From Shimia sp051201625 (GTDB lineage: Bacteria; Pseudomonadota; Alphaproteobacteria; Rhodobacterales; Rhodobacteraceae): DNA of 64,000 bases. The stretch spans positions 2,666,001-2,730,000 of the forward strand of contig NZ_CP179203.1 in assembly GCF_051201625.1 (NCBI RefSeq), in the 5' to 3' direction. Each line of letters begins with the position of its first letter. Position 1 is the stretch's first letter. This document shows positions 26,207-34,979 of this stretch, piece after piece. The notes under the pieces are model-generated. The model did no database searches. It saw only the letters and a program-made list of their open reading frames with translations, and was not told where the DNA came from. A program made the translations under genes and the position numbers.

Positions 26207-26480
26207 GGGCGCCAGACCAATTCGAACTCGTCTCAATTTGCCGCAAAATGCGCGAACTATCCAGAACAAATCTGGCGTCACGCGGCGAGCTTTGGGCGTA
26301 AGGTTCGGGATGAGCTATGGCGGATTAAAAAGCAGTTGATGAACGCAGGGCTTATGCCTGATGGCATTTGGAAACTGCTACCAAGCGAATGGTCTCAGGA
26401 CTAGCTCTGGAGTAGCGAAATGGGCTGCGTTTTGTCGTTTCAACCAATTTACTTTCCGCCCTACTAGGTTTTCAAGCGAG
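26207..26480. repeat. IS6-derived repeat family B, copy 2
   Basis: End-like GGGCGCCAGACCAATTCGAA, then the passenger segment (GCGTCACGCGGCGAGCTTTG; ATGAACGCAGGGCTTATGCC), then the tnp-proximal IS6 sequence (GGTCTCAGGACTAGCTCTGG, GGGCTGCGTTTTGTC). The passenger frame has acquired TAG at the junction. Confidence 0.65.
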
Positions 26481-26758
26481 TTCCCTTTGAAAGTGCCCGA
26501 CAGAAGTTTCTGCCACTCAAGAAGCAACCTAATGAGGCCCAAGAGTCTTGCCATTCGAGCTGGGTCCACAAACCTGAGAACTTAAAGCAAAAGTGGCAGG
26601 TTGGCATTGATTTAGAATTAGCACAGACTTCAAACGAACGTTGCCATTTATGCATCGGGATTTAGGTAGGGTCGGTTTCTAAAATCAGATGTCAACTATG
26701 TGTCCACAACGCAAGAAAAAAATAAAGTATTCACTCTATTCCCACGCGGACACAAACG

Positions 26759-27472
26759 ATGCCATGCTATAAAAATAGAACTCTAGCCGTTATAATTGGA
26801 CGTTCCAATGTGAAGAGAAATTCCCGTTGCATTGATGAGATTATTTGGGAGATATCAAATCATGTTGAAGCCATTATGTTCTATAGAAATCCGTATACAG
26901 AAATAAAGTCTTCAATTACACCCAAAATAAATGCTTTCTCCAAAGCAATCTTGACAGATCACTTCTTCAGACCCTTCTGGCGTGCATATCTAAAAATCAA
27001 GATATTCAGACGAATTCTTCAATTTGCCTACCTCTCATTGAATTTAAAGATGTCAATATTATTGATAAGTTATGTATTGACTCGCAGCAATGACTATAAA
27101 AATGTTCGAAAAATCCTCAAGGAACAGGAATATGGTCGCGTAATACTAATATCGCACTCAGCCGGTGGGATACTATCTACAAAATTAGAATCTTTTGAAA
27201 AAATCGTGGGGTGCATTTGCTTTGGATATCCTTTCAAGCATCCCCAAAAAGAGCATGAGCCATATAGAACAAAGCAATTATCAAAAGTTGAAAAACCCTT
27301 TTATATATTTCAAGGCGACAACGATGAATATGGTTCTGCAAGCAAAGCTAAAGAATACAGCATCTCTTCATCAACACGCATCATATCAGTGGATACCGAT
27401 CATGATTTCAGCAATTTAAAGGCGGTAGACCGTAAAAAAATTTTGGATATATCCTTGTCCCTTGTTGAGTAA
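26759..27472 (+). CDS. Alpha/beta hydrolase (KANL3/Tex30-like)
   Basis: 237 residues. The nucleophile elbow SHSAGG (about residues 131-136) is followed by the family-typical CFGYPFKHPQKEHEPYRTKQ block, an acidic turn IFQGDNDEYG and a late histidine TDHDF, giving a Ser-Asp-His triad in the expected order. The N-terminal third is unusually basic and hydrophobic (RPFWRAYLKIKIFRRILQF) and departs from the family. A hydrolase or esterase of unknown substrate. Codon use is AT-rich relative to the operons further right, and it sits between two family-B repeats, suggesting acquisition by transfer. Confidence 0.65.
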   Translation: MPCYKNRTLAVIIGRSNVKRNSRCIDEIIWEISNHVEAIMFYRNPYTEIKSSITPKINAFSKAILTDHFFRPFWRAYLKIKIFRRILQFAYLSLNLKMSILLISYVLTRSNDYKNVRKILKEQEYGRVILISHSAGGILSTKLESFEKIVGCICFGYPFKHPQKEHEPYRTKQLSKVEKPFYIFQGDNDEYGSASKAKEYSISSSTRIISVDTDHDFSNLKAVDRKKILDISLSLVE

Positions 27473-27477
27473 AATTG

Positions 27478-27714
27478 CTGCTGCCGGACCAATTCGAACT
27501 CGTCTGAATTTGCCGCAGAATGCGCGAACTATATAGAACAAATCTGGCGTCACGCGGCGAGCTTTGGGCGTAAGGTTCGGGATGAGCTAAGGCGGATTGA
27601 AAAGCAGTTGATGAACGCGGGGCTTATGCCTGATGGCATTTGGAAACTGCTACCAAGCGAATGGTCTCAGGACTGGTTTTGGAGTAGCGGAATGGGCTGC
27701 GTTTTGTCATTTAA
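27478..27714. repeat. IS6-derived repeat family B, copy 3
   Basis: Best-preserved copy. Its passenger frame is open throughout (EFAAECANYIEQIWRHAASF, then GRKVRDELRRIEKQLMNAGL, then MPDGIWKLLPSEWSQDW), the helical tail of an unknown protein, and then runs into antisense IS6 tnp 5' sequence. Confidence 0.65.
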
Positions 27715-28048
27715 CGAGGCTGAGGAAATATTGGCGAAGGGGGGGGCAGGAGAGCAATGTAAACCGGAAGACCGAACCATAGGCAATCCCAACGTTCGCT
27801 TGCGACGAGACGGTACCGAATATAATCTTAGGGTGTTGATCCAATTCAATGGAGAGGGGGAGTTTTCAACGAATGTTTGGATCGATGGAAAATCTGCGGT
27901 ATCGGGCTTTTATCAAACACCCAAAATTCCGGGGGTCTTCAAATCGAAAAATTTTTATTTCAAACAAGGTGTCTATTCGAAGAACATGTTCGATTATCAG
28001 ATGACGTCCCGAGGGATGGTCGTAAAGAAGGTTAAGGTCTCGCAATAG
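27715..28048 (+). pseudogene. Polysaccharide-lyase-like protein, C-terminal fragment
   Basis: About 105 residues align with the end of the protein encoded at 17620-18387: NVRLRRDGTEYNLRVLIQF, then VWIDGKSAVSGFYQ, then NFYFKQGVYSKNMFDYQM against LRRDGTAYKL...GVYSRDMWKYQF. The 5' two thirds, including the signal peptide, have been replaced by repeat B, with which it happens to share an open frame from 27608. Confidence 0.7.
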
Positions 28049-28148
28049 AGGCTCATAGATAACCGCCTGATAGGGCAGGTATTCCAGCTAAGGTCTCAAC
28101 AAGAGGTCATTTTTTCCCACACACCGGACATAAACCCTCTGTCAGAAG

Positions 28149-28916
28149 CTATTTATACAGCGCGTCATTTAACGCCCAAAAGGCATCGGTTCTTTTTAGC
28201 TTCAGGTTGTATTGGGCGTAATCCCACGGTGTTTTATCCTTTGCGTCCGTCGCGTTTGCGTCTGCACCCAAGTCAAGCAGGAGTTGGATGCATTCAGCGT
28301 TGCCAAACATTGCAGCAAAAATTAATGGTGTCACACCATCCCCATCTCGCACATCAATCTTAGCACCCGCGTCCAGCAAAACTTGGACGCTTAAATGATC
28401 CTTCCTATTTCCAGCAGCATTGTGCAGTGGCGTTGCGCCAATGTCATTCTGCGCATCAACCTGTGCACCCGCGTCTAAAAGGATTTGGACTGTTTCCACG
28501 GCACCTTTTCGGGCAGCAAGGTGCAATGAGGTGTTACCTTCGTCATCTTGCGCATCAACCTTTGCGCGAAAATCTATCAGCACTTGAACCGTCGCAGGGG
28601 TGCCGTTTCGTGCAGCAAGATGTAATGGTGTAGTACCATCCGTCGTTCGAGCATCAACCTGTGCGCCATCGTCCAGCAGAAGTTTGACGTTTTCAGGGGC
28701 ACCGAAGAATGCAGAATAATGAAGTGGAGTGCGTTTCCCCTCATTCTCCGCGTCAACCTTTGCGCCGGCATCTAGCTCAGCTCGCAAATCAGCGACCGTC
28801 TTTCCCGACATCCACCAAAGTTTATCACAAAGGTTACCACACTTAACAGCTCCTGTATCATCCAGAGCGACACTCAAAATATAGTCTAATGTGTGTCGAG
28901 CATCCCAACTTCCCTA
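28149..28916 (-). CDS. Ankyrin-repeat protein (downstream part of Sel1/ankyrin locus)
   Basis: Six ankyrin repeats are visible (for example GKRTPLHYSAFFGAPENVKL, GTTPLHLAARNGTPATVQVL, GATPLHNAAGN), preceded by the module CGNLCDKLWW...GKTVADLRAELDAGA and ending in the conserved tail TDAFWALNDALYK. The only starts available are TTG 28877 or later codons; no signal peptide remains (ILSVALDDTGAVKC is a decayed one). The frame is continuous with the Sel1 gene upstream except for a single TAG at 28916-28914. Likely a protein-binding protein of the envelope; related copies are at 54647 and 63619. Confidence 0.65.
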
Positions 28917-29273
28917 GTCAGCGGCCTTACGGTACCATTTAATAGCTTCTGCGTAATCCTGAGTGACAATAAGACCATTCTTATAGATACTGCCCAAGTC
29001 ATTTTGAGCGGCAGCAAGTCCTTGTTCTGCAGCCTCGACGTGCCACTTAACAGCTTTTGCGTTATCTTGAACACCACCCAAACCCCGACGGTACATTTTG
29101 CCTAAGTAGTATTGTGCTGTAACATTTCCCTGCTCCGCTAGTTGTTCCCACTCCTGAAGGGCAGTTGCAAAATCACCAGAGTTTGCTGCTTTTAAACCCT
29201 CTTCGAAGTCTTGAGCCAATACTGCAGTTGTAAATGCGGTTAGAAACGCTAGGGCTGTAGTTATCCGCTTCAC
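28914..29273 (-). CDS. Exported Sel1-repeat protein (truncated by in-frame TAG)
   Basis: 119 residues. Signal peptide MKRITTALAFLTAFTTAVLA, then three Sel1/TPR-like repeats (AEQGNVTAQYYLGKMYRRGL; AEQGLAAAQNDLGSIYKNGL; DYAEAIKWYRKAAD). The stop TAG stands exactly where Sel1 repeats have glutamine (KAAD-Q-G), and the next codons GSWDARHTLDYIL continue the repeat. Full-length relatives end in an AHMW...KNRD...KARE-type tail that is absent here. The protein is predicted to be periplasmic and to bind other proteins. Confidence 0.65.
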   Translation of the reverse strand: MKRITTALAFLTAFTTAVLAQDFEEGLKAANSGDFATALQEWEQLAEQGNVTAQYYLGKMYRRGLGGVQDNAKAVKWHVEAAEQGLAAAQNDLGSIYKNGLIVTQDYAEAIKWYRKAAD

Positions 29274-29421
29274 AATTTAATCCCTGAATCGAGTACCCTT
29301 ATGTTTACTTATTTATACTTATGGTAGGCGCTCATCCAAAGCCAATAAAAAATTCACATTTTGGATGCATATATGTTCCCCTGGGCGCGATTTTGAACTA
29401 TTTGCTTGAGGGAAAATTAGG

Positions 29422-29599
29422 GGCTCGTAAAACCAACTTAAATCAGTCTCTGCAAGGGCTGAGAAGTTACCCATTATGTCGCGCCAGATTGAGCTCGCTC
29501 GGCGATAGCGGCGGCACACTAATGAGGCTGATCATCCACATTGCGGAGCTATAGTGGGACACCCTGCCCTTCACAACCAAGTTTCTTCTAACACTGCCG
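29422..29599. repeat. Non-autonomous IS6-derived MITE, copy 3
   Basis: Decayed left end (GGCTCGTAAAACCAACTTAA), family core (GGCTGATCATCCACATTGCG, then GACACCCTGCCC) and right end CTTCTAACACTGCC. Confidence 0.6.
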
Positions 29600-29610
29600 A
29601 TGGAGGTGAC

Positions 29611-31041
29611 TTAATAGTCAGAAGCTGCTGAATATAAACAACCTAAACCAAATCCAATCATTGCATCTTTTGAGGCTGAGTTACTATTTTCGAATTGAAG
29701 CAGGGTACGAAGCTGCTTTGTGAGTTCGGAGTTTGGGTATCGATATGCATAAATATGAAACCACGAATTTCCATTCGGAATATCGTTCAGGTTTTCTTTA
29801 AACTCTTGTTCTCCTTCAACATAGATTGCGTTATGTGCAACCTTGGCCCACCTGTTCAGATAAGAATGATCCACAAAACCTCTAATAAAAATCTCCCCAG
29901 CTTTTTTTACTTTTGCGTCAAGCGATAGCGGTATCGAAACCCCGTGCCGTCTAGCTATTTCTAATGAAATCATAATCTCTTTCATACCATCGTGATGATA
30001 CCAAAGTGCTCGGTTTCCTCTGGTTGTTCTGTTTTTAATTGAACCGTCTTCAAAGATTTCACGTTGTAACTGTTTGATTATGCTTTTGACTAAGTTAATG
30101 CTTGAACGCCCATGTAGCTGGTTCTCCAAAATCGCGGGCCAGTACCAACCATGATCTAAACCGAAATATGGTTCTCGGTCTGGTGATTTATTTCGCAAAT
30201 AAAAAGCCTCGAACCATTTTTTGATTACTGGGTGTCGACCATCATTTTCTTTGTAGCAATTCAAACCCATGTAATAACCATATGATAAATGCATCATGTG
30301 CATTTGAACTGTTGAATGGTCTTTAATTGATGATAAATCCTGACCTGTAAATTCAGTCCATTCTGTACATTTCTTATCGTCTAATCTCCCAGATACCGTG
30401 CACTCTACCGTATCTAGAAATGCATCTCCGTTAGCCCAATTATATAATCCATCAAGGGCTAGTTCCGCATCAACATGATTATCAAGAGCTATAAAGCTTG
30501 TAGCAAGGCGGGAGAAACTTAGCACAAATAAATCAAGTTCTTCTGCATGATTTACAGATGAATAGTTATCCATTCTGCTGTTAAATCCCTCAAGCTTTTG
30601 AGGAATGGAACTTTTGATTGATTTATTTATAATTTCTTGCTGCCACCGTGTATTGCCTCCACAAAATCTCTCTATTTTTTGACGACTTGTTTGAGATAAT
30701 TTTTTTAAAATTTCTAATGGAACGATAAAATTTCCATTCCAGTCAGATATTTGACTTTCCTGATCACTGCCAAAAAAGTCAACTCTTAAATCATTTAAAA
30801 TAGCTTTATCCAACACAGGTTTAGCTGAATTTCCCTTAGAGGCATAATGCATCAAGAGCGCATTTTTTGACTTTTTACCAAATTGACCATCCACTGCGCC
30901 AAGGTCATATCCAAGAGCAATCAGAAGAGCCTGCGCCTCAAACGATAATTTTTTCTCATCTGCTTTAAGTGGCGCAGAAAAAGCAAACGTAAGTACACAA
31001 AACATCGCCTTGCATATAGCTTTTATCGATTTCTTGTCCAT
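29611..31041 (-). CDS. Secreted alginate-lyase-like protein with PGB-like N-domain
   Basis: 476 residues. Signal peptide (about residues 8-27), then a short peptidoglycan-binding-like helical domain (QALLIALGYDLGAVDGQFGK), then an all-alpha toroid region. Late in it come the NRALWYHHDGMKEIMISLEI block and HNAIYVEGEQ, resembling the substrate channel of alginate/chondroitin-AC-type lyases (Alginate_lyase family, PL5-like), where Asn, His and Tyr act in beta-elimination. The mature protein would be periplasmic. Such genes often belong to exopolysaccharide loci, but no polymerase or exporter is nearby. AT-rich codon use sets it apart from the operons after 32 kb. Confidence 0.6.
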   Translation of the reverse strand: MDKKSIKAICKAMFCVLTFAFSAPLKADEKKLSFEAQALLIALGYDLGAVDGQFGKKSKNALLMHYASKGNSAKPVLDKAILNDLRVDFFGSDQESQISDWNGNFIVPLEILKKLSQTSRQKIERFCGGNTRWQQEIINKSIKSSIPQKLEGFNSRMDNYSSVNHAEELDLFVLSFSRLATSFIALDNHVDAELALDGLYNWANGDAFLDTVECTVSGRLDDKKCTEWTEFTGQDLSSIKDHSTVQMHMMHLSYGYYMGLNCYKENDGRHPVIKKWFEAFYLRNKSPDREPYFGLDHGWYWPAILENQLHGRSSINLVKSIIKQLQREIFEDGSIKNRTTRGNRALWYHHDGMKEIMISLEIARRHGVSIPLSLDAKVKKAGEIFIRGFVDHSYLNRWAKVAHNAIYVEGEQEFKENLNDIPNGNSWFHIYAYRYPNSELTKQLRTLLQFENSNSASKDAMIGFGLGCLYSAASDY

Positions 31042-31174
31042 AAAATCACTTTAATGAGCCATACCCAATTCCACAACAAAACAAAAATTTTTTGATATTT
31101 TACAGTATATTTATATCTGTTGGAAAGTAGTGTAACTGCCCCGAGAAGCCATCACACACTTTATGTTTTCATCC

Positions 31175-31557
31175 AACAATCTGCGGCTGAACGTAGCGCT
31201 TATTGACAAAGCTTTCCAAGACCTCGCCTTCATGATCCATGGTCCACTTAAGATAATGTCGCTCACCGTTGATCTTCACGAACATTTCGTCCAAATGCCA
31301 GCGCCTTCGGCTGGATTTCATACATTCGATCCGGCACTTACCAATCTCGCTGACAGACATCGGACCAAACCGATGCCACGTTCATGCAGCAAATCTCACA
31401 CATTGCGAAGGGACGGAGAGAAACGGACATACAACTTCACAACCAAGCGAATAATCTCCCGGCTCGTTTTGAAATCGCGAAATGGATCAGTTTTGACCAT
31501 ATCTAGACGTTACAAATCAACTCTACCCGCCTCAAGCCGGTTCGCTCTGACAAAACC
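31175..31557 (-). mobile_element. IS6-family tnp N-terminal fragment
   Basis: Minus-strand reading from about 31502 gives MVKTDPFRDFKTSREIIRLV, then YVRFSPSLRNV and a stop; after a frameshift, RRRWHLDEMFVKINGERHYL carries the first catalytic aspartate. The element end GCCGGTTCGCTCTGACAAAA is at 31557. The second half is missing. Confidence 0.75.
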
Positions 31558-31558
31558 C

Positions 31559-32350
31559 TCATGGCTGCTTTTTTTGAAGCAAGAACTCCATTTGAACTTC
31601 GACCTGCTCGTGTCCCATATCACTAGCCTCCACTAGAGTTTTCCCCATCCGTTCAGAATTGATCAGAAACTGGCTCATCGCTAGATCGCCCGCGATATCG
31701 CAGACAATCTTGCACCCACCAATGGCATCATCAGAAAATAGTGACTTAGCAGTGGCACTTTTGCCATTCGGCGTCGCATCTACAAGTATATCAGCCACTT
31801 GTTTTTGAGAGATCGAAACATTTGGCCAATACTCAGCAATCAGCGAAACCGTTTCCGCACGTCGCATCTGATCTGTGTCTTCAACGATCAACCGCGAAAT
31901 TCCGGCTTCGCAGAATGCATCAATAATCGCGCGACCAGCACCACCGCCTGCGCCAATTACATGTGCGGAACGACCGGTTAGAGTGCCTCCTTTGGCCAAG
32001 ATAGCATGCACCAATGCAAGACCGTCTGTCGCATCTCCCGATAAAGAACCATCAGGGTTGCGACGCAACGTGTTCAAGGCACCTAAACGTGTGGCTCTGT
32101 CCGTACGTATTTTAGCCGCAGCATAGGCGGATTGTTTATGAGGATAGGTGACCGAACAGCCCAAAAAAGTCTCGGATACACGCAATACATCCCAAAACGT
32201 GTCAATACCCTCTAATGGAATGTTAAACGGTACCATTTTCACGTCCATATTCCGCGCTTCAAACCAAGCGTTGACCGCGGGTGGCGATACGACCCCAGCA
32301 ACAGGGGCGCCGATGATGGAAAACAGTTTGGTCTTACCCGAAATTTCCAA
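31559..32350 (-). CDS. Shikimate/quinate dehydrogenase-like oxidoreductase (AroE family)
   Basis: 263 residues. The N-terminal substrate domain starts KLFSIIGAPVAGVVSPPAVN and has the catalytic lysine in SVTYPHKQSA. The nucleotide domain contains the glycine-rich AHVIGAGGGAGRAIIDAF and DATPNG. The aspartate of GDATDG corresponds to the usual substrate-binding Asp. The usual SxS substrate motif is altered to VVSPP, so the substrate may differ from shikimate. Divergently placed 88 bases from the GntR gene, it is probably controlled by it. Its last codons touch the end of the IS6 fragment at 31557, so the C-terminus may be slightly altered. Confidence 0.75.
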   Translation of the reverse strand: MEISGKTKLFSIIGAPVAGVVSPPAVNAWFEARNMDVKMVPFNIPLEGIDTFWDVLRVSETFLGCSVTYPHKQSAYAAAKIRTDRATRLGALNTLRRNPDGSLSGDATDGLALVHAILAKGGTLTGRSAHVIGAGGGAGRAIIDAFCEAGISRLIVEDTDQMRRAETVSLIAEYWPNVSISQKQVADILVDATPNGKSATAKSLFSDDAIGGCKIVCDIAGDLAMSQFLINSERMGKTLVEASDMGHEQVEVQMEFLLQKKQP

Positions 32351-32377
32351 AGTCCAAGTCCCTTAAAATAGTGGAAG

Positions 32378-32405
32378 TTGACAGAAATATGTACTGAACT
32401 ATTAT
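32378..32405 (+). promoter_or_regulatory. Sigma-70-type promoter for the GntR gene
   Basis: TTGACA (32378-32383), a 16-base spacer and TATTAT (32400-32405), 33 bases before the ATG at 32439 and inside the divergent intergenic region. Confidence 0.5.
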
Positions 32406-32438
32406 TATATCCAATATTTTCATTTCTGTGGAGCATAA

Positions 32439-33116
32439 ATGCTTTTTTCTGGAAAAAAATCTGACGACAGCACAATCGTCGAACTGCTCGCGTCATCTTT
32501 GCGACGCGATATTGCGTTCGGCGCGTTGCTGCCCGACCAAAAACTGAAAATTAACGAGTTGCGCGCGCGTTACGGTGGGTCCAACCACTCCATGCGCGAA
32601 ACACTGCAGATTTTGTCTACCGAGGGTTTGGTCGAGGCCACGGCACAACGCGGATTTCGAGTGACCTCTGCGACCGAGGACGATGTGCGCGACATTCAGA
32701 TGGTGCGTTTTGAAGTCGAAAAAATTGCGTTGTCACGATCAATTACACAGGGGGACATTAATTGGGAAGGTCGCGTAATGGCCGCACACCATGCCTTGCA
32801 AAAAACCGAAGCAGACGTGGCCACAAGCCCTGACGATTTGATTGCGTTGAAGTGGGATGAGGCCTGTCGTGCCTTTTCTTTTGCGTTGATCGAAGCTTGC
32901 AACAGCCCACGCCTGATTGATCTGCACCGAAAGTTCTTTGACCAAAGCCGTCGGTTCCGACTGGCCCAGATGCGTGAAGGCAGGCTGGATTGGGCTGCAC
33001 GCAAATGCCGCCAGAAAGGTCTGTTAGAGGCCGTGCTGGCGCGCAACGAAGACGATGCGTTAAGGATTCTGCAAGAGGACCTCGACGCAGAGCTACGCCA
33101 CGAAAAAAACAAGTGA
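32439..33116 (+). CDS. GntR-family (FadR/FCD) transcriptional regulator
   Basis: 225 residues. A winged helix-turn-helix occupies residues 10-75 (LRRDIAFGALLPDQKLKINE; SMRETLQILSTEGLVEATAQ, then RGFRVTSA). The C-terminal all-helical FCD ligand domain begins at VRFEVEKIAL. The histidines that usually bind metal in FCD domains are replaced (RAFSFALIEA in place of DxFHxAL; QKGLLEAV in place of EHxxxxxA), so ligand binding is probably metal-independent. It lies 18 bases upstream of the binding-protein gene and divergent from the AroE-like gene; local control is inferred. Confidence 0.85.
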   Translation: MLFSGKKSDDSTIVELLASSLRRDIAFGALLPDQKLKINELRARYGGSNHSMRETLQILSTEGLVEATAQRGFRVTSATEDDVRDIQMVRFEVEKIALSRSITQGDINWEGRVMAAHHALQKTEADVATSPDDLIALKWDEACRAFSFALIEACNSPRLIDLHRKFFDQSRRFRLAQMREGRLDWAARKCRQKGLLEAVLARNEDDALRILQEDLDAELRHEKNK

Positions 33117-33134
33117 TCATTTAGGGAGGACACT

Positions 33135-34148
33135 ATGACACTAATCACTCGTCGCAAGACGTTGGCCTTAATGGGCGGAACGATCGCAGCCACAGCGCTG
33201 GCAGCACCGGCAGTGGCCGCGAACAAAAAGATCAAAGTGGGCGCGCTGCGTTTCACCTCACATTCCGGCAACTTTGTAGGTTTTGAGCGCGGCTATTTCG
33301 CGGATGCGGGGCTAGACGTTGAGTTTGAGTTTTTCCAAGCAGCGCAGCCTATGGCAGTTGCAATCGCATCAGGCGACGTTGATTATGCAGTGACCGCTGT
33401 ATCTGGCGGGTTAATCAACCTTGCCGAGAAGGGCGCAATCAAAGTTATCGGTGGCGCGCTAAGCGAGGAAGCTGGCATCGATGGTCAAAAATACCTGATA
33501 TCGGATGTGTCATATCAGGCGGGTATCAAGACGCTGAAGGACCTCGATGGCAAGAAATACGCCGTCACACAGGCCGGGTCGTCTTTCCACTACATGGGTT
33601 CGAAAATGGCGGCGGCTGAAGGGATAAATCTGACCTTCACACCTCTGCAAAAGGTTGGCGCAATCATTGGCGCTATGAAATCTGGCCAAGTGGATGGCTG
33701 GTCCATCGTGCCCCATATCGCCAAACCTCTGGCTAAAGCAGGCGCATGGCACATGGTTGCCAATGTCGCGGACTACATCCCTGACTATCAGGTGACGACT
33801 GTCTTCACTTCGGCAAAGAACGCCGCGGATGAACGTAGCATGACCGAGGGGTTCCTCAACGGATTCTCCAGAGGTGTAGACGACTACGCCGCCGCAATGA
33901 TCGACGGAACAGCTGATCAAGATGTGATGGTCGATCTGATCCACAAATACGTCTACACGGACCGGGAGCGAGCCAAGGCGGCACCGTCAATCATCAATGG
34001 AACCATGCGCATCAATTCCGGCGCCGCACTTAACATCGCTTCGATCCAAGACCAGTTGTCGTGGTTCCAATCCGAAGGGTTAGTGGATGCGAGCATCTCG
34101 ATCGATCAGCTTGTGGACAGGTCCTATGTGGACATCATCGGGGCCTAA
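33135..34148 (+). CDS. ABC transporter substrate-binding protein (NMT1/SsuA-like)
   Basis: 337 residues with a twin-arginine leader (TRRKTLALMGGTIAATALAA) cleaved near AVAA. The mature part follows the NMT1/TauA/SsuA pattern: KVGALRFTSHSGNFVGFERG, YFADAGLDVEFEFF, AVTAVSGGLINLAEKG and GSSFHYMGSKMAAAEGI. It should bind an organic anion or aromatic compound in the periplasm and deliver it to the permease encoded at 34972. GGGAGGAC precedes the ATG. First gene of the transport cluster. Confidence 0.85.
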   Translation: MTLITRRKTLALMGGTIAATALAAPAVAANKKIKVGALRFTSHSGNFVGFERGYFADAGLDVEFEFFQAAQPMAVAIASGDVDYAVTAVSGGLINLAEKGAIKVIGGALSEEAGIDGQKYLISDVSYQAGIKTLKDLDGKKYAVTQAGSSFHYMGSKMAAAEGINLTFTPLQKVGAIIGAMKSGQVDGWSIVPHIAKPLAKAGAWHMVANVADYIPDYQVTTVFTSAKNAADERSMTEGFLNGFSRGVDDYAAAMIDGTADQDVMVDLIHKYVYTDRERAKAAPSIINGTMRINSGAALNIASIQDQLSWFQSEGLVDASISIDQLVDRSYVDIIGA

Positions 34149-34211
34149 ATTTCTCCTCAAGGCAGGGTTGGCGTAAAGCTGGCCCCGCCGCCTCTATTTA
34201 AAGGGTCCACC

Positions 34212-34979
34212 ATGGATATTCGACTGGATGGCATCGGTCATTCTTATGACGACTTTGAGGTTATGCGTGACATTTCGCTGGATATTTCTAGCGGACAAAT
34301 CGTGTGCATCGTCGGCCCGTCAGGGTGCGGAAAATCGACCCTTTTACGCTTTATCGGTGGGCTAGAGCGCCCAAATTCAGGGCGCGTATTGCAATTGGGG
34401 GAGCCGCCCGAAGGATGCCTTAATCCACTCACCTACATATTTCAGGATTTCGCACTGCTGCCGTGGCGCTCTGTGTGGGGCAATATCTTGTTGGTGCTTG
34501 AGGATCATGGCATCAGAAGGGCCGCGGCGAAAGAAATCATTTCCGACGTTCTTGCACGCACCAAGTTGAGTGACTTTGCCAAAGCGCTGCCCAAACAACT
34601 ATCAGGCGGTATGAAACAACGTGTGGCCATTGCGCGCGCCTTGGCCGTGAACCCTGCCGTGATGCTAATGGACGAGCCCCTTTCTGCACTCGACAGCCAA
34701 ACTCGCGAACTTTTGATGGATGACCTCGTCGAACTGTGGAGCCGCAAGCCCTTCACCGCAGTCTATGTCACCCATAATCTGGCTGAGGCTGTACGCCTAG
34801 GGCACCGGGTTGTGGTTTTGTCGCGCCGACCTGGCAAAATTCGAGAAGTGGTTGAAATCGAAAAACCACTTGCTGAACGCGAATACGGGGATGCTGACCT
34901 AGACAAGGCGCAAAAGTACCTTTGGCGGCTGATGCGAGAAGAAGCGCGCGCCGCAGATTCGGAGCTCCTTCATGGATAA
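34212..34979 (+). CDS. ABC transporter ATP-binding protein (SsuB/TauB-like)
   Basis: 255 residues with all nucleotide-binding motifs: Walker A GPSGCGKST, Q-loop YIFQDFALLPW, signature LSGGMKQRVAIARAL, Walker B VMLMDEPLSALD and the H-loop YVTHNLAEAV. The DFALLPW after the Q-loop is typical of the nitrate/sulfonate/taurine importer class. It energises uptake with the permease gene, which overlaps its 3' end by 8 bases. Confidence 0.9.
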   Translation: MDIRLDGIGHSYDDFEVMRDISLDISSGQIVCIVGPSGCGKSTLLRFIGGLERPNSGRVLQLGEPPEGCLNPLTYIFQDFALLPWRSVWGNILLVLEDHGIRRAAAKEIISDVLARTKLSDFAKALPKQLSGGMKQRVAIARALAVNPAVMLMDEPLSALDSQTRELLMDDLVELWSRKPFTAVYVTHNLAEAVRLGHRVVVLSRRPGKIREVVEIEKPLAEREYGDADLDKAQKYLWRLMREEARAADSELLHG

